Shown here: positions 1 to 9,303 of the stretch, one piece after another
Position numbering within the stretch: the stretch's first letter is position 1
How the letters are laid out: every line of letters starts with the position of its first letter
Position numbers and translations under genes: made by a program
Origin: Myxococcales bacterium UBA1660
GTDB taxonomy: Bacteria > Myxococcota_A > Polyangia > Polyangiales > Houyiibacteriaceae
Reading direction: 5' to 3'
Assembly (NCBI GenBank): GCA_002320815.1
Contig: DCLA01000006.1
Span: 125,023-189,022 of the forward strand
DNA: 64,000 bases
Notes under the pieces: generated by a model
Databases searched by the model: none
Seen by the model: only the letters and a program-made list of their open reading frames with translations
Told to the model about the DNA's origin: nothing

Positions 1-282
1 GAGCCGGTCACGGCCGAGCCCGCCGCCGAAGAGCTGGCCGAAGAGGCCGCCGCTGCGCCGGTGGAGGAGGAGGTCGCCCTCCCCGAGGTCGAGGAGGAGC
101 CTTCCCCCGCGGCCGTCGCTCGCCGCCGCCGGCGCGCCGCCGAGCGGGCCGCCGCCGAGAGCGAGCCCTCCCCGATGACCGCCGAGCCGGCGCAGGCGGA
201 GTCCGAGGCGTCGATGAGCGCTCGGATGCGGGCCACGATGAGCGCGTCCGACGACCTGCTCTTCAACCCCTACCGCCGCTGA
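1..282 (+). CDS. 3' end of an unidentified gene, Ala/Glu-rich C-terminus
   Basis: The reading frame is open from the first base of the window, so only the last 93 codons are present and the start lies upstream. The visible part is low complexity: alternating Glu, Ala and Pro, a short Arg-rich patch (ARRRRRAAERAAA), more Glu/Ser/Pro, and a less biased end, DDLLFNPYRR. This looks like a disordered tail of a larger protein. The next gene, pilC, has its own promoter, so this gene need not share its operon. A pilus function is possible from position only. I cannot name the protein. Confidence 0.6.
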   Translation, partial: EPVTAEPAAEELAEEAAAAPVEEEVALPEVEEEPSPAAVARRRRRAAERAAAESEPSPMTAEPAQAESEASMSARMRATMSASDDLLFNPYRR

Positions 283-337
283 GCGCGCGCATCGCCGCGA
301 AGACGGCCGCGTTGCAGTTCTGCAAGAGGAACGGATT

Positions 338-367
338 TTGACCCGTCGCCTCGCCATCGGCTAGCAT
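338..367 (+). promoter_or_regulatory. Promoter for pilC (TTGACC - 18 bases - TAGCAT)
   Basis: A -35 box TTGACC (338-343) and a -10 box TAGCAT (362-367) are separated by 18 bases. The predicted transcript begins near 374, about 45 bases before the pilC ATG, leaving room for the GGAGG ribosome site at 404-408. Confidence 0.6.
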
Positions 368-418
368 GGGCCGGCGAGCTCGCGGATCTCCCGCGGGATC
401 AACGGAGGTCGAGCCTGA

Positions 419-1630
419 ATGGCCGAGTGGATCTGGGAAGCGAAGGCGCGAAACGGCGAGGTGCGCAAGGGCACCATGGAGGCGGACAACGCCGACCTGG
501 TCCAGACGCGCCTGCGCGCGCAGCAGCTGAACCCGGTCAAGGTCAAGAAGAAGCCCAAGGAGATCGAGATCAACATCGGCGCGCCGGTGAAGGAGGCCGA
601 GCTGGTCGTCTTCGTCCGGCAGTTCGCGACGATGATCGACGCCGGCCTCCCGCTGGTGCAGTGCCTCGAGATCCTCGCCGCCCAGGGCGACAACAAGCGC
701 TTCAACCAGATCCTCAAGGACATCCGGGGCTACGTCGAGCAGGGCGGCACCTTCTCCGAGGGATTGCGCAAGCACCCCAAGGTCTTCGACGAGCTCTTCG
801 TGAACCTCGTCGCCGCCGGTGAGATGGGCGGCATCCTGGACACCATCCTCCAGCGCCTCGCCGTCTACATCGAGAAGCGCGTGAAGCTGAAGCGGCAGGT
901 GCGCGGCGCGATGGTCTACCCGACCTCGATCCTGATGGTCGCGATCCTCGTCATCGTGGTCATGCTCACCTGGGTCATCCCCGCCTTCCAGGGGATGTTC
1001 GCGGAGTTCGGCGGCGTCGATCAGCTCCCGGGCATCACGAAGTTCGTCATCAGCATCAGCGAAGGCTTCGTCTCGAACTTCTGGATCATCTTCCTCGCCA
1101 TCGCCGCGTTGGTGACCGGCGTCACCTACAGCTACCGGACGCCCGGGGGGAAGCGCTTCTATCATCGGCTCTTGTTGACCCTCCCGATCATCGGGCCCGT
1201 GATGCGCAAGATCGCCGTGGCCCGGTTCACCCGCACCTTGGGCACCCTGCTGGGTTCCGGCGTGCCCATCCTCGATGCGATGGACGTCGTGGCGAAGGCC
1301 TCGGGCAACGTCATCGTCGAGCAGGCCATCGTCGACACCGCCAACAAGGTCCGCGAGGGCCGCACCATGTCCGAGCCCCTGATGCAGACCGGGGTGTTCC
1401 CCTCGATGGTGGTGCAGATGATCGGCGTCGGTGAACAGACCGGCGCGCTCGACAACATGCTCAACAAGATCGCGGACTTCTACGAGGAGGAGGTCGACGT
1501 GGCGGTCGCGTCGCTCACCTCGCTGCTGGAGCCGCTCATGATGGTCTTCATCGGCGGCATCGTCGGCGTGATCCTGATCGCCATGTACATGCCGATCTTC
1601 TCGATCGCCGGTAAGGTCCAAGCCGAGTAG
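419..1630 (+). CDS. pilC: Type IV pilus inner-membrane platform protein PilC
   Basis: PilC/GspF family platform protein. It sits in the inner membrane and couples the assembly and retraction ATPases to pilin insertion or removal. The 403 residues match the family length. Two T2SSF cytoplasmic repeats are visible (about 60-185 and 265-390); the first contains FVRQFATMIDAGLPLVQCLE and the second FTRTLGTLLGSGVPILDAM. Membrane segments lie near 168-190, 221-238 and 370-392. The N-terminus (AKARNGEVRKGTMEADN) is the usual PilC leader domain. The ATG is supported by GGAGG ten bases upstream. A pilS-like kinase gene follows after 3 bases; pilT lies 37 kb away. A GspF of a type II secretion system is the alternative, but the pilS neighbour favours a pilus role. 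Confidence 0.93.
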   Translation: MAEWIWEAKARNGEVRKGTMEADNADLVQTRLRAQQLNPVKVKKKPKEIEINIGAPVKEAELVVFVRQFATMIDAGLPLVQCLEILAAQGDNKRFNQILKDIRGYVEQGGTFSEGLRKHPKVFDELFVNLVAAGEMGGILDTILQRLAVYIEKRVKLKRQVRGAMVYPTSILMVAILVIVVMLTWVIPAFQGMFAEFGGVDQLPGITKFVISISEGFVSNFWIIFLAIAALVTGVTYSYRTPGGKRFYHRLLLTLPIIGPVMRKIAVARFTRTLGTLLGSGVPILDAMDVVAKASGNVIVEQAIVDTANKVREGRTMSEPLMQTGVFPSMVVQMIGVGEQTGALDNMLNKIADFYEEEVDVAVASLTSLLEPLMMVFIGGIVGVILIAMYMPIFSIAGKVQAE

Positions 1631-1633
1631 CGC

Positions 1634-3304
1634 GTGTCGGCCCCCCCGACGGGAACGGCGGAGCGGGAGCGCCGTCTCCAGTGGCTGGCGCTCTGGCGAC
1701 TCCTGGTCGGCACCCTCATCCTCGGCATCTCGCTCTGGCTCCACCTCGACGCCGGAGTCGCCCTCGACGGCTTCACGCCCACCGCGCTGACCGCGCTGAT
1801 CGTGGTGACCTTCTCGACCACCGCGGTCGCCCTCGGCGGGCGCCTGGCCGGGTGGCCCTTCGGCGGCCGAGCGTGGCTGTCCATCGCCGCGGACCTCGTG
1901 GTGGCGACGGGCCTCGTCTACGTCTCCGGCGGCGCCGCCAGCGCGTTCTCCATCCTCTATGGAGCGTCGATCCTCGGCGCGGCGATCACCATCGGCGTCC
2001 GCGGCGCGGTGGTCGCGACCGCCGCGTCGCTGGTCCTCTACGCCCTGATCGCTCTGGGCGTCTCCAGTAGCTGGCTCCCGGTGCCGCCGGATCAGAACCC
2101 CGCGGCCTACGCCCTCGAGCTCCGGGAGCTCGCGTTCTCGATGCTCAGCAACGTGGTCGGTCTGGTGGCCGTCGGGGGGCTCTCCCTGGTCCTCGCCAGC
2201 CGCCTGGAGCAGGAGCGCGGCGCCGCCGTCGCCGCCGAGGCCGCCCGCGCGCGGCTCTCCCAGCTCAACGACGACATCGTCCGGTCCCTGGGCTCGGGTC
2301 TCGTGACCCTCGGAGCCGACGACCGAGTGACCTTCATCAACGAGGCCGGTCTGGCCCTCCTCGACCGCACGGAAGCCGACATCCTGGGTCAGCCCATCGA
2401 GGCCGTGCTCGGCTTCGCGCCTGCGATGGACGGCCGCGCCGAGGGGCGGTCGACCACCGCCGATGGGCGAGCGCTGGTGCTGGGCTACTCCCGAACCCCG
2501 CTGGTCGGGGAAGCCGGCCGCTCGCTCCTCCTCTTCCAGGACCTCACGGAGATCACCGAGCTCCGGGAAGCGGCGAAGCGCGCCGACCAGCTCGCGGTCC
2601 TCGGTCGACTCGCGGCCGGCCTCGCCCACGAGATCCGCAACCCCCTCGGGTCCATCCAGGGCAGCGTCCAGCTGGTCCGCGACTCCGGCGATCTCGACCC
2701 GGAAGACGCCTCGCTCCTCGACCTCGTGCGCGGCGAGGTCCAGCGCCTGAACGACCTGGTGGTCACCATGCTCGCCGTGGGCCGCCCGACCGCCCCTCGC
2801 CCGCGCCAGGCGGACCTCGCGCAGGTGGTGCGCGCCACGGTCCAGCTCATCGAGAGCGACGCCGACCTCACCGAGGGACGGCCGGTCGACGTCATCGGGC
2901 CCGCGTCCATCGCGGCGGTCTTCGACCCCGACGCGATGAAGCAGGTGGTCTGGAACCTGGTGAAGAACGCGCTGCAAGCGTCGCCGGCCCAGGGCCAAGT
3001 TCGGGTTCGGGTCCGCGAGGAGTCCGATCAGGTGCTGCTCGAGGTCGAGGACGAGGGTGAGGGCGTCCCGGAGGAAGAGCGCGAGAAGCTCTTCGATATG
3101 TTCTTCACGAAGCGCGCACGAGGCATCGGACTCGGGCTCGCGCTGGTGCACCAGATCGTCGAGGCCCACTGGGGCACCATCGCGGTCACCCAGGGCGAGA
3201 GCGGCGGCGCGCTCTTCCGGGTCACCCTCCCCCGGGGTCGCCTGCAGCCGCCGACTTCGAGCGAGACGATGATGAGCATGGACGCGCCCGCCGGCCCGGC
3301 GTGA
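1634..3304 (+). CDS. pilS: PilS-like membrane sensor histidine kinase
   Basis: Membrane histidine kinase of the NtrB/PilS type, expected to phosphorylate a PilR-like sigma-54 activator that controls pilin transcription. Five to six hydrophobic segments fill residues 20-188, followed by a PAS-like region (about 210-310). The dimerisation domain has the H-box AAGLAHEIRNPLGS, with phospho-acceptor His332. The ATPase domain shows the N box (WNLVKNALQAS), a G1 box (DEGEGVP) and the G2 box (GIGLGLALV). It starts with GTG 3 bases after the pilC stop, so it is probably co-transcribed. No pilR lies downstream in the window, which is unusual because pilS and pilR are normally adjacent. Kinase assignment is firm; the PilS name rests on architecture and on the pilC neighbour. 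Confidence 0.82.
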   Translation: MSAPPTGTAERERRLQWLALWRLLVGTLILGISLWLHLDAGVALDGFTPTALTALIVVTFSTTAVALGGRLAGWPFGGRAWLSIAADLVVATGLVYVSGGAASAFSILYGASILGAAITIGVRGAVVATAASLVLYALIALGVSSSWLPVPPDQNPAAYALELRELAFSMLSNVVGLVAVGGLSLVLASRLEQERGAAVAAEAARARLSQLNDDIVRSLGSGLVTLGADDRVTFINEAGLALLDRTEADILGQPIEAVLGFAPAMDGRAEGRSTTADGRALVLGYSRTPLVGEAGRSLLLFQDLTEITELREAAKRADQLAVLGRLAAGLAHEIRNPLGSIQGSVQLVRDSGDLDPEDASLLDLVRGEVQRLNDLVVTMLAVGRPTAPRPRQADLAQVVRATVQLIESDADLTEGRPVDVIGPASIAAVFDPDAMKQVVWNLVKNALQASPAQGQVRVRVREESDQVLLEVEDEGEGVPEEEREKLFDMFFTKRARGIGLGLALVHQIVEAHWGTIAVTQGESGGALFRVTLPRGRLQPPTSSETMMSMDAPAGPA

Positions 3305-3309
3305 TCCTC

Positions 3310-3315
3310 TATGCT
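3310..3315 (+). promoter_or_regulatory. -10 hexamer TATGCT, 6 bases before the oxidoreductase ATG
   Basis: TATGCT ends exactly 6 bases before ATG 3322, so transcription should begin at or next to the start codon (leaderless mRNA). No clear -35 box is visible. The identical hexamer at the identical distance precedes the genes at 12716 and 22803. Confidence 0.45.
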
Positions 3316-3321
3316 CGCGGC

Positions 3322-4656
3322 ATGAACGCCCGCTCCGTGGATCTCGCCATCGTCGGCGCCGGCACGGCCGGGTTGGCCACGGCCCTCTGCGCCGCCCGCG
3401 CGGGCCTAGGCACGCTCGTCCTCGACCGCCGGCCCCTGAGCGAGACCGGCGCCCGCTGGGTCAACGCGGTGCAGACCGCGGCTTTCGAGCGGCTGGGGAT
3501 CGCGCCGCCGAGCGGTCCCGAGCGCGTGAGCGACGCCGTCCCGTTCTACATGTTCGCCGGTCGGGGCCCGACCCGCGTGGTGATCACCGACCACGACGTG
3601 CCCGAGGTGGACATGCGCCACCTGGTGGCGCGGCTGCAGGAGCGCGCGCGCGCCGCGGGCGCCACCCTCGAAGGCGACGTCCGCGTCGCCGGCGTGGAAG
3701 ACGGCGTGCTGAGGACCAGCGCCGACCCGGTCCGGGCGCGCTGGATCGTGGACGCCTCGGGCCTCGCCGGAGCCCGGCTCCTGGCCCGCCCCGCCGTGCA
3801 TGCGGGCGACCTCTGCGCCGCGGCCCAGACCGTGCGCGTGCTCCGCGACGAACGAGCCGCCCGCGCCTTCTGGGCCCGACACGACGCCGAGTTCGGGCGC
3901 AACCTCTGCTTCACCGGGATCGCCGGGGGCTACTCGATCCTCAACGTCTCCGCGCACGGCGGCCACGTGGGGATCCTGAGCGGGTCCATCCCGGCCGACG
4001 GATACCCCTCGGGGGAGGCCCTGGTGCGCCGCTTCGTCGCCGAGCAGCCGTGGATCGGCGACGAGGTCTTCGGGGGCTCGCGGGCCATCCCGGTGCGCCG
4101 TCCCCTCGACCGACTCACCGATGGCCAGGTCATCGCCCTCGGCGACGCCGGCCTCCAGGTCTACGCCTCCCACGGCTCTGGCATCGCGGTCGGCATGGAC
4201 GCCGGTCGCACGCTGGTGGACGCGCTGGTGGCCGGGCGCTCACCCTACGCCTGGTCGGTCGAGTGGCAGCGGAGCGAGGGCGCGGCCCTCGCGGCGAACG
4301 AGGTCTTCCGCCGCTTCACCCAGACCCTGAGCCCGGCCGAGGTGGAGACCCTGATGGTCCGCGGGCTGATGGACGCGCGGACGGCTCGCGCGGGCAAGGA
4401 GCAGGTGCCGCCCTCCTTCGAGCTCGCCGAGGTCCCCGGGAAGGTCGCCGCGTTGCTCGGCTCCGGCTCCCTGGGTGCGCGGCTGGCACGCACGATGACG
4501 ACCATGGCCGCGGCGACCGCGCTCTATCGTCGCTACCCCGCGGACCCGCGCCGCGTCGACGGATGGGCCCGGGCGGCCGCGCTCCTCTTTCGGGAGCCCC
4601 TCACTCGGCGGCCGACGCCGTCCGCTCCCGTCGCCACGCCGACAGCGCGCCCATGA
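3322..4656 (+). CDS. FAD-dependent oxidoreductase (geranylgeranyl reductase / lycopene cyclase-like fold)
   Basis: A 444-residue flavoprotein. The N-terminus has the dinucleotide-binding motif VGAGTAG (residues 11-17) and the beta-2 end VLDRR. A second FAD motif, GDAGLQVYASHGSGIAVGMD, lies near residue 273, as in the geranylgeranyl reductase, lycopene cyclase and FAD monooxygenase group. The middle part should bind a hydrophobic substrate; which one cannot be told. I chose ATG 3322 over the in-frame GTG at 3301 because the latter overlaps the kinase stop and lies ahead of the -10 hexamer. The 3' end runs 56 bases into the convergent hydrolase gene. It lies in no recognisable isoprenoid or carotenoid cluster, so a biosynthetic role is only a possibility. 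Confidence 0.75.
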   Translation: MNARSVDLAIVGAGTAGLATALCAARAGLGTLVLDRRPLSETGARWVNAVQTAAFERLGIAPPSGPERVSDAVPFYMFAGRGPTRVVITDHDVPEVDMRHLVARLQERARAAGATLEGDVRVAGVEDGVLRTSADPVRARWIVDASGLAGARLLARPAVHAGDLCAAAQTVRVLRDERAARAFWARHDAEFGRNLCFTGIAGGYSILNVSAHGGHVGILSGSIPADGYPSGEALVRRFVAEQPWIGDEVFGGSRAIPVRRPLDRLTDGQVIALGDAGLQVYASHGSGIAVGMDAGRTLVDALVAGRSPYAWSVEWQRSEGAALAANEVFRRFTQTLSPAEVETLMVRGLMDARTARAGKEQVPPSFELAEVPGKVAALLGSGSLGARLARTMTTMAAATALYRRYPADPRRVDGWARAAALLFREPLTRRPTPSAPVATPTARP

Positions 4657-5287
4657 TCCGGTCGTGGGCCTCGGCGTCGAAGAGGATGCCGTTGTGGCCC
4701 ACGTCGAGCCAGCGCACCTCGGCGCCGGGCGCCGCGGCGCTCTCCGGTGGGATCACCATCGTGTCGTGGCGCGCGACCAGCGCCAGGTGCGCCACTTCGG
4801 GATCGCGCAGCCGGCGCAGAACCGCGCTCTCCGGCCGGAGCGCGCGCGCGAGGGCGGTGGGCCAGCGGCGGGCGATGGCGGTGCCGTGGTGGGGCGTGGC
4901 CAGGGTCACCAGCCGCTCGGCCGGGACGCCGTACTCCTGCATCACCCAGCGCGAGAGCAGGCCCCCGAGCGAGTGACCGACCAGGGCGAGGGGGCGCCCC
5001 TCGGCGGCGGAGTGGAGGTGCTCCGCCAGGCGCCCGGCGATGGTCTCGAAGCGCGCGAGGGGCCCGTAGCTGAAGTCCGTGGTGGCGAACCCGGCCGCGG
5101 CGGCTCGGGCCCGCAGCGGGTCGAAGACCGGCCCCGACGCCATGAAGCCATGCACGAAGGCGACCAGCGGGCCATCGCCGGGCCCGCGCGGGGTGGGGCC
5201 GGGCCGAAGACCCAGGCCGCGGGCCCCGATGAGCCACCCCTGTCGGGCTACGGCGGCGATCTCGGACACGGACATCGGCCCGATCAT
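4601..5287 (-). CDS. Alpha/beta hydrolase, lipase/esterase-like (PGAP1 type)
   Basis: A 228-residue serine hydrolase. An oxyanion-hole region (FVHGFMASG, residues 45-52) precedes the nucleophile elbow GHSLGG with Ser106. TLATPHHGTA follows, as in triacylglycerol lipases and PGAP1-like enzymes, and the likely catalytic His lies in DVGHNGILF near the C-terminus. There is no signal peptide, so it is probably cytoplasmic. It is the last gene of a minus-strand run that starts with trpG or further upstream and lies 31 bases after the epimerase gene. The first ATG was used; an in-frame ATG at 5275 is an equal choice. The substrate is unknown. Confidence 0.8.
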   Translation of the reverse strand: MIGPMSVSEIAAVARQGWLIGARGLGLRPGPTPRGPGDGPLVAFVHGFMASGPVFDPLRARAAAAGFATTDFSYGPLARFETIAGRLAEHLHSAAEGRPLALVGHSLGGLLSRWVMQEYGVPAERLVTLATPHHGTAIARRWPTALARALRPESAVLRRLRDPEVAHLALVARHDTMVIPPESAAAPGAEVRWLDVGHNGILFDAEAHDRIMGALSAWRRERTASAAE

Positions 5288-5318
5288 GGAGCGCCCCGCC
5301 GGACCGCGCCACTCGGCC

Positions 5319-6392
5319 TCAGCCGTAGCGGGGGACCCAGCGCTCGGCCTGGTACCAGCGGAGCACCTCGGCGAAGCCGGCCTCGAAGCGCGGAAAGCGG
5401 GGCTCCCACCCCAGCGCGCGCAGCGCCTCGGCCCGCACGATCAAGGGCCGCCCCACGAGGTCCAGGACCTCGCGGTCGAAGCGGGGCCGGAGCGCCTGCT
5501 TGAGCCGGTGCCGCGCCACGACGGTCCGCCACGCGAGGGCCGCGGCGGCGTCCAGGCCGCCGGCGAGGTTGCGGGTCCGCAGGAGCCGGCTGAGCAGCTC
5601 GAAGAAGGCCTCGGGGGTCTTGCCGGTGGAGATGCTGCGGAGCCCGTAGAGGTCGAAGGTCAGGCCGATGCGCTCGCCGAGGCCCAGGACGTCGCCGTCG
5701 GAGACGTCGAAGGCGCGCCCGGTGGTGTCTTCGCGCTCGAGCACGAAGAGCGCCGCGCGGGCGACGTCCTCGGCGTGGACCATGGTGCCCTCGGGGCCGC
5801 CCGCGGGGCGCGGCACCACCGGCGTGGTGAGCCGGATGATCGGCCCGACCGCCAGCAGGCTCGCCGCGAAGTGGCGACCACGCCGTCCGTAGATCGGCGC
5901 CGCCCGGAGCACGGTCCACTGGGGCGTCCGGTCGGGGTCCAGGCCCCGCAGGTAGACCTCGGCGCCCAGCTTGGAGAGGCCGTAGGGTCCCTCCGGAGCC
6001 AGCGGGGTCTCTTCGTCGATGGGCCCCTCGCGCCGCTCGTAGAGCGCCGCGGTGCTCAGGTGGACGAAGCGCTTCACGCCCGCCGCCGAGGCGTGCTCAT
6101 AGAGGTTGGCCACCGCCTCGGTGTTGATTGCGCTGAGCTGGGCCGCGCTCTTGGTCACGTCGAGCTCGGCGGCGGTGTGCACGATGGCGTCGCAGCCGCG
6201 GACCAGCCGGGCCAGGCTCTCTTCGTGGCGCAGGTCGGCGACCCGCACCTCGCCGCGGGTGGGCACCCGGACGCCGCGGTCCGAGATGTCGCTGGCGATC
6301 ACATTCCACCCGGCGGCCTCCGCGAGGGCGACCACGTAGTTGCCCACGGTGCCCCGGGCACCGGTGACCAGCAGTGTTCCCTTGGTGCTCAC
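5319..6392 (-). CDS. NAD-dependent epimerase/dehydratase (extended SDR)
   Basis: A 357-residue extended short-chain dehydrogenase. The Rossmann motif TGARGTVG lies at residues 10-17, an acidic residue that would select NAD follows in ASDISD, and the catalytic YxxxK appears as YGLSK after a Ser-containing strand (HLSTAALYE). Later regions resemble sugar-nucleotide epimerases or 3-beta-hydroxysteroid dehydrogenase-like enzymes. The GTG at 6392 makes a GTGA overlap with the trpC stop, implying translational coupling; a longer N-terminus is unlikely. Coupling to tryptophan genes has no obvious metabolic reason. The substrate is unknown. Confidence 0.85.
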   Translation of the reverse strand: MSTKGTLLVTGARGTVGNYVVALAEAAGWNVIASDISDRGVRVPTRGEVRVADLRHEESLARLVRGCDAIVHTAAELDVTKSAAQLSAINTEAVANLYEHASAAGVKRFVHLSTAALYERREGPIDEETPLAPEGPYGLSKLGAEVYLRGLDPDRTPQWTVLRAAPIYGRRGRHFAASLLAVGPIIRLTTPVVPRPAGGPEGTMVHAEDVARAALFVLEREDTTGRAFDVSDGDVLGLGERIGLTFDLYGLRSISTGKTPEAFFELLSRLLRTRNLAGGLDAAAALAWRTVVARHRLKQALRPRFDREVLDLVGRPLIVRAEALRALGWEPRFPRFEAGFAEVLRWYQAERWVPRYG

Positions 6393-7168
6393 GCCATCGC
6401 TCCCAACCACGCCGCCAGGCGCTTCCCCGGCTCTTCGGCCCGCATCAAACCTTCACCCACCAGCGCCGCATCGGCGCGGCCATCGCGCACGCGGCGCAGG
6501 TCGTCCTCACTTCGCACGCCGCTCATGTACACCGCCACGCGCTCGGACGGAATGGCCTCGATCAATCGCTCGGCCCGGGCCGGGTCCACCCGGAAGGTCC
6601 GCAGGTCCCGCGCGTTGACGCCGACGACGGTCGCGGCGGTCTCGAGCGCCACGCCGAGTTCGCCTTCGTCGGCGGCTTCCACCACCGGCACCAGCCCCCG
6701 CGCGTGGCAGGCCGCGACCAGCTCGTGGAGCCGCGCGGCCGGGAGCGCCCGGACCAGGAGGAGGGCCATCGACGCCCCGACGCGCACCGCGAGGTCGAGC
6801 TGGAGCTCGTGGAGCACGAACTCCTTGAAGAGGACCGGCACGCCGACGGCGCGGGCGACGCGGCGCACCTCCAGCGGCGACCCACCGAAGCCCAGGCCAT
6901 CGGCGAGCACCGACACCGCAGCGGCGCCGCCGGCCTGGTAGGCTCGGGCGACCCGGGCGCCCTCCCCCGCGGCGCGACCGCGGATGGCTCCCGCGCTCGG
7001 CGAGCGGAACTTCACCTCGGCGATCACCCGCGGCGCGCCGTCCACGCGCCGCAGCGCGTCGGGGGCGCCGCGGCTCTCCGCGCGGGCCTCGCTCGGCTCC
7101 CAGCGACGCGCTCGCCGCGCGACCTCCCGCGCCTTGCGCCGGAGGATGCTCTCCAAGACGTCGCTCAC
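6389..7168 (-). CDS. trpC: Indole-3-glycerol phosphate synthase TrpC
   Basis: Converts 1-(2-carboxyphenylamino)-1-deoxyribulose 5-phosphate to indole-3-glycerol phosphate in tryptophan synthesis. The 259 residues fit the single-domain enzyme. Family signatures are visible: AEVKFRSPSAG near residue 50 (catalytic Lys region), LFKEFVLHELQLD, VGVNARDLRTF and the phosphate-binding end SGVRSEDDLRR...ALVGEGLM. The GTG start overlaps the trpD stop by 4 bases. It is a stand-alone TrpC, not fused to TrpF. Confidence 0.95.
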   Translation of the reverse strand: MSDVLESILRRKAREVARRARRWEPSEARAESRGAPDALRRVDGAPRVIAEVKFRSPSAGAIRGRAAGEGARVARAYQAGGAAAVSVLADGLGFGGSPLEVRRVARAVGVPVLFKEFVLHELQLDLAVRVGASMALLLVRALPAARLHELVAACHARGLVPVVEAADEGELGVALETAATVVGVNARDLRTFRVDPARAERLIEAIPSERVAVYMSGVRSEDDLRRVRDGRADAALVGEGLMRAEEPGKRLAAWLGAMA

Positions 7169-8186
7169 GCCTGGCTGCCCGCGATCCAGCGCTCGAGGGT
7201 CGCCGCGGCGGAGCCGTCGTCCAGCGCGCCCGCGGCCCGGGCGGCGCCCTCGCGGGGCGTGGCCGCGACCCCGGCCACACAGAGCGCGGCGCCGGCGTTG
7301 AGGACCACGGCGGTGCGCGGCCCCCCGGGCGCGCCCCCGAGGACTCGCCGCGCGATGGCGGCGTTCTCCTCGGCGTCGCCGCCGGCCAGCGACTCCAGCG
7401 GCGCCGGCTCCACGCCGAAGTCCGCTGGGGTCAACGTCGCGGTGGTCACCGCGCCGTCGCGCCACATCGCCACCTCGGTCGGGCCATGGGGCGCGATCTC
7501 GTCGAGCCCGCCGGCGCCGTGGACGACCCAGGCGCTCTCGGCGCCGAGCTCCCCGAGGACCTCGGCCAGCGCCTGGATCCGGCGGCCGTCGTAGACGCCG
7601 ACGAGCTGATGGGTGGCGCCCGCCGGGTTCACCAGGGGTCCCAACAGGTTGAAGACGGTGCGCACGCCGAGCTCCCGACGGGGCACCGCCGCGTGGCGCA
7701 GGGCCTGATGGTGCGCCGGCGCGAAGAGGAAGGTGATGCCCGCTTCGTCGAGGCAACGGCGTACGGCGTCCTTCGGCGCGTCGATGCGGACGCCCAGCGC
7801 TTCCAGGACGTCGGCGCTCCCCGAGCGCGAGGAGACCGAGCGGTTCCCGTGTTTGGCCACCGGGACGCCGCAGGCGGCGGCCACCACCGCGCTGACGGTG
7901 GAGACGTTGAAGGTCCCCGCGCCGTCGCCGCCGGTGCCGCAGGTGTCCAGGAGCGGACCGCCGGCCCCGAGCTCCACCCGCTCGGCGCGGGCCCGGAGGG
8001 TGCGGGCCGCGGCCGTGATCTGCTCGGTGGTCTCGCCCCGGAGTCGGAGCGCGACGGCGAAGCCGGCGACCTGCGCCGGGGTGGCCTCACCGGCCAGGAT
8101 GGCGCCCATCGCCGCCTCCATGGCGGGGCCGTCGAAGAGCCCGCCCTCGAGGAGCGTCGAGAGCGCGTCGCGGAGAACCGCCGAGG

Positions 8187-8190
<4 letters not shown>
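7165..8190 (-). CDS. trpD: Anthranilate phosphoribosyltransferase TrpD
   Basis: Transfers phosphoribosyl from PRPP to anthranilate. The 341 residues match the family. The PRPP/glycine loop DTCGTGGDGAGTFNVST, the downstream KHGNRSVSSRSGSADVLEAL block and the anthranilate-site region FLFAPAHHQAL are all present. The GTG start overlaps the trpG stop by 4 bases (GTGA), and the trpC start overlaps the trpD stop in the same way, so the three are translationally coupled. Confidence 0.96.
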
Positions 8191-8774
<584 letters not shown>

Positions 8775-8781
8775 GGCGGGG

Positions 8782-8787
8782 ATCCTA
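8782..8787 (-). promoter_or_regulatory. Candidate -10 (TAGGAT) for the trpGDC run
   Basis: On the minus strand TAGGAT (inside TATAGGAT) lies 7 bases before the trpG GTG, in the 19-base gap after the lipoprotein gene. It would give a nearly leaderless trpG mRNA and separate the trp genes from the two genes upstream. No -35 box is evident. Confidence 0.35.
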
Positions 8788-8793
8788 TAGCAC

Positions 8794-9303
8794 TCAGCGC
8801 GGAGAGCGGACCTCGCGCTGGGGCGCGTCGTCCTCGATCTCCGGAAGCGGGCGGATGAGCTCCAGCTCGGCGAAGAACGCAGTGAGCGCCTCCTCGGCCT
8901 CGCGCTGGGCGGTGATGGCGTCGAGCATCGCCAGGTCGTCGGTCATCAGCCCCCGGGCGAGCACCTCGCGGTAGGCCTCGAGGGCCGCCTTGCGGTCGGC
9001 GACGAGCGCCACCGCGCGGTCCCGGAGGGCCACGCCTTCGTCGGTGCTCATCTCCAGAGCGGCGATGGTCGCGCGCTGGCGCTCGGTCGCCGGGATGGCG
9101 CCCCGCTCGAGGAGCTGGGCGGCGCGGGCGGGCAGGTCATCGGCGACGGCGTCCTCCACCTCCTCCAGGGCGAGCACGGCGAGGTCGTCGCCCATCGCGC
9201 GCTGCAGATCGGCCACGTCGACGACCAGCCTGCGCGAGGGCCCCTCGTCGGCGTCGTCGCCGCAGGCGGCCAGCACGAGGAGCCCGGCGAGCAGTCGGCT
9301 CAC
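8794..9303 (-). CDS. Small helical lipoprotein, function unknown
   Basis: Predicted lipoprotein of 169 residues with a very short signal sequence, SRLLAGLLVLAACGDD, whose lipobox LAAC puts the acylated Cys near residue 14. The rest is Ala/Glu/Leu-rich and probably helical, with repeated acidic heptad-like stretches and no catalytic motif. The GTG start overlaps the preceding hydrolase stop by 4 bases (GTGA), so the two are coupled. It ends in a basic RSPR tail. I recognise no family. Confidence 0.7.
   Translation of the reverse strand: MSRLLAGLLVLAACGDDADEGPSRRLVVDVADLQRAMGDDLAVLALEEVEDAVADDLPARAAQLLERGAIPATERQRATIAALEMSTDEGVALRDRAVALVADRKAALEAYREVLARGLMTDDLAMLDAITAQREAEEALTAFFAELELIRPLPEIEDDAPQREVRSPR

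Noticed and set aside
263..3169. 968-codon open frame on the minus strand opposite pilC and the kinase
   Set aside because: Its product is a run of Arg, His, Asp, Glu and Gly without any domain, the known shadow of GC-rich third positions. The opposite strand has clear PilC and kinase motifs.
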